DNA of 64,000 bases, from the NCBI GenBank assembly GCA_964609675.1, contig CAZSRX010000015.1, forward strand, positions 16,400 to 80,399. The letters are read 5' to 3'. The stretch is from CAZSRX01 sp964609675 [NCBI: uncultured Bacteroidota bacterium] (lineage in GTDB: Bacteria > CLD3 > SB21). The translations under genes were made by a program, and so were the position numbers. The notes under the pieces are model-generated. The model made no database searches, was not told the DNA's origin, and saw only the letters and a program-made list of their open reading frames with translations. Positions 63,962 through 64,000 of the stretch are shown here, piece after piece (positions within the stretch are counted from its first letter, which is position 1; each line of letters begins with the position of its first letter).

Positions 63962-64000
63962 TTAACGCGTTTTTGAAAATGCGCCATCTTTAACTGAAAA

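Overview
The window looks like a chromosomal segment of a Gram-negative bacterium of the FCB group, closest in flavour to Ignavibacteria, Calditrichota or KSB1-type lineages. The evidence is a C-terminal sorting domain with a NFPNPFNPS-type motif on a beta-propeller protein (the type IX secretion hallmark of that group), outer-membrane porins and lipoproteins, a NrfHA nitrite reductase, a membrane pyrophosphatase and an AddAB-like nuclease pair. The exact phylum is inference. Most of the window is moderately GC-rich; the block at about 17.1-23.5 kb is clearly AT-richer and carries defence genes.

Layout. 0-10 kb: a truncated TPR lipoprotein diverges from a small secreted protein and a LytR_C-domain protein. 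An ABC exporter follows, then a leftward phosphate-selective porin and pstS pair, a glycosyltransferase, rluD, a ferredoxin and rpiB. 10-14.7 kb: a secreted hypothetical, rseC, then a three-gene cassette of an ECF-type sigma factor and two paralogous proteins with an AgmX/PglI-like C-terminus. 14.8-17 kb: nrfHA. 17.1-23.5 kb: a type I restriction-modification locus (hsdR, a frameshifted fic gene, tandem 40-bp hairpin repeats, and an hsdM-hsdS fusion). 23.6-29.5 kb: an alginate-export-type porin with a lipoprotein, converging on a secreted BNR-propeller protein and a LysN-like aminotransferase. 29.6-37.5 kb: a housekeeping run of ispE, tRNA-Gln, a decayed GIY-YIG gene, prs, rplY, pth, hppA, rpsF, rpsR and rplI. 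37.5-41 kb: nuoB, Mn-type superoxide dismutase, a Nudix hydrolase, a Rieske protein and queA. 41-47 kb: a leftward operon of a 918-residue orphan and two tandem peptide-binding lipoproteins. 47.4-57 kb: a rightward operon starting with a catalytically degenerate GH2 protein fused to membrane helices, followed by pyrE, an MBL hydrolase, a helical Cys-cluster protein, mpg, a DUF1232 protein and valS. 57-63.2 kb: a leftward AddA/AddB-like helicase-nuclease pair. 63.2-64 kb: a structured non-coding stretch and a fragmentary ORF.

How it works together. nrfHA with the ferredoxin and nuoB suggests respiratory metabolism with nitrite ammonification. The porin/pstS pair is for phosphate capture, although no pstCAB lies in the window. 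The ribosomal block carries a long hairpin in the rpsF leader that may serve autoregulation. The least explained and most interesting units are the sigma factor plus twin AgmX-like cassette (11.4-14.7 kb), the pseudo-GH2 membrane fusion (47.5-50.1 kb), the fic/hsdMS defence locus with its repeats, and a 148-bp folded element near the right edge.
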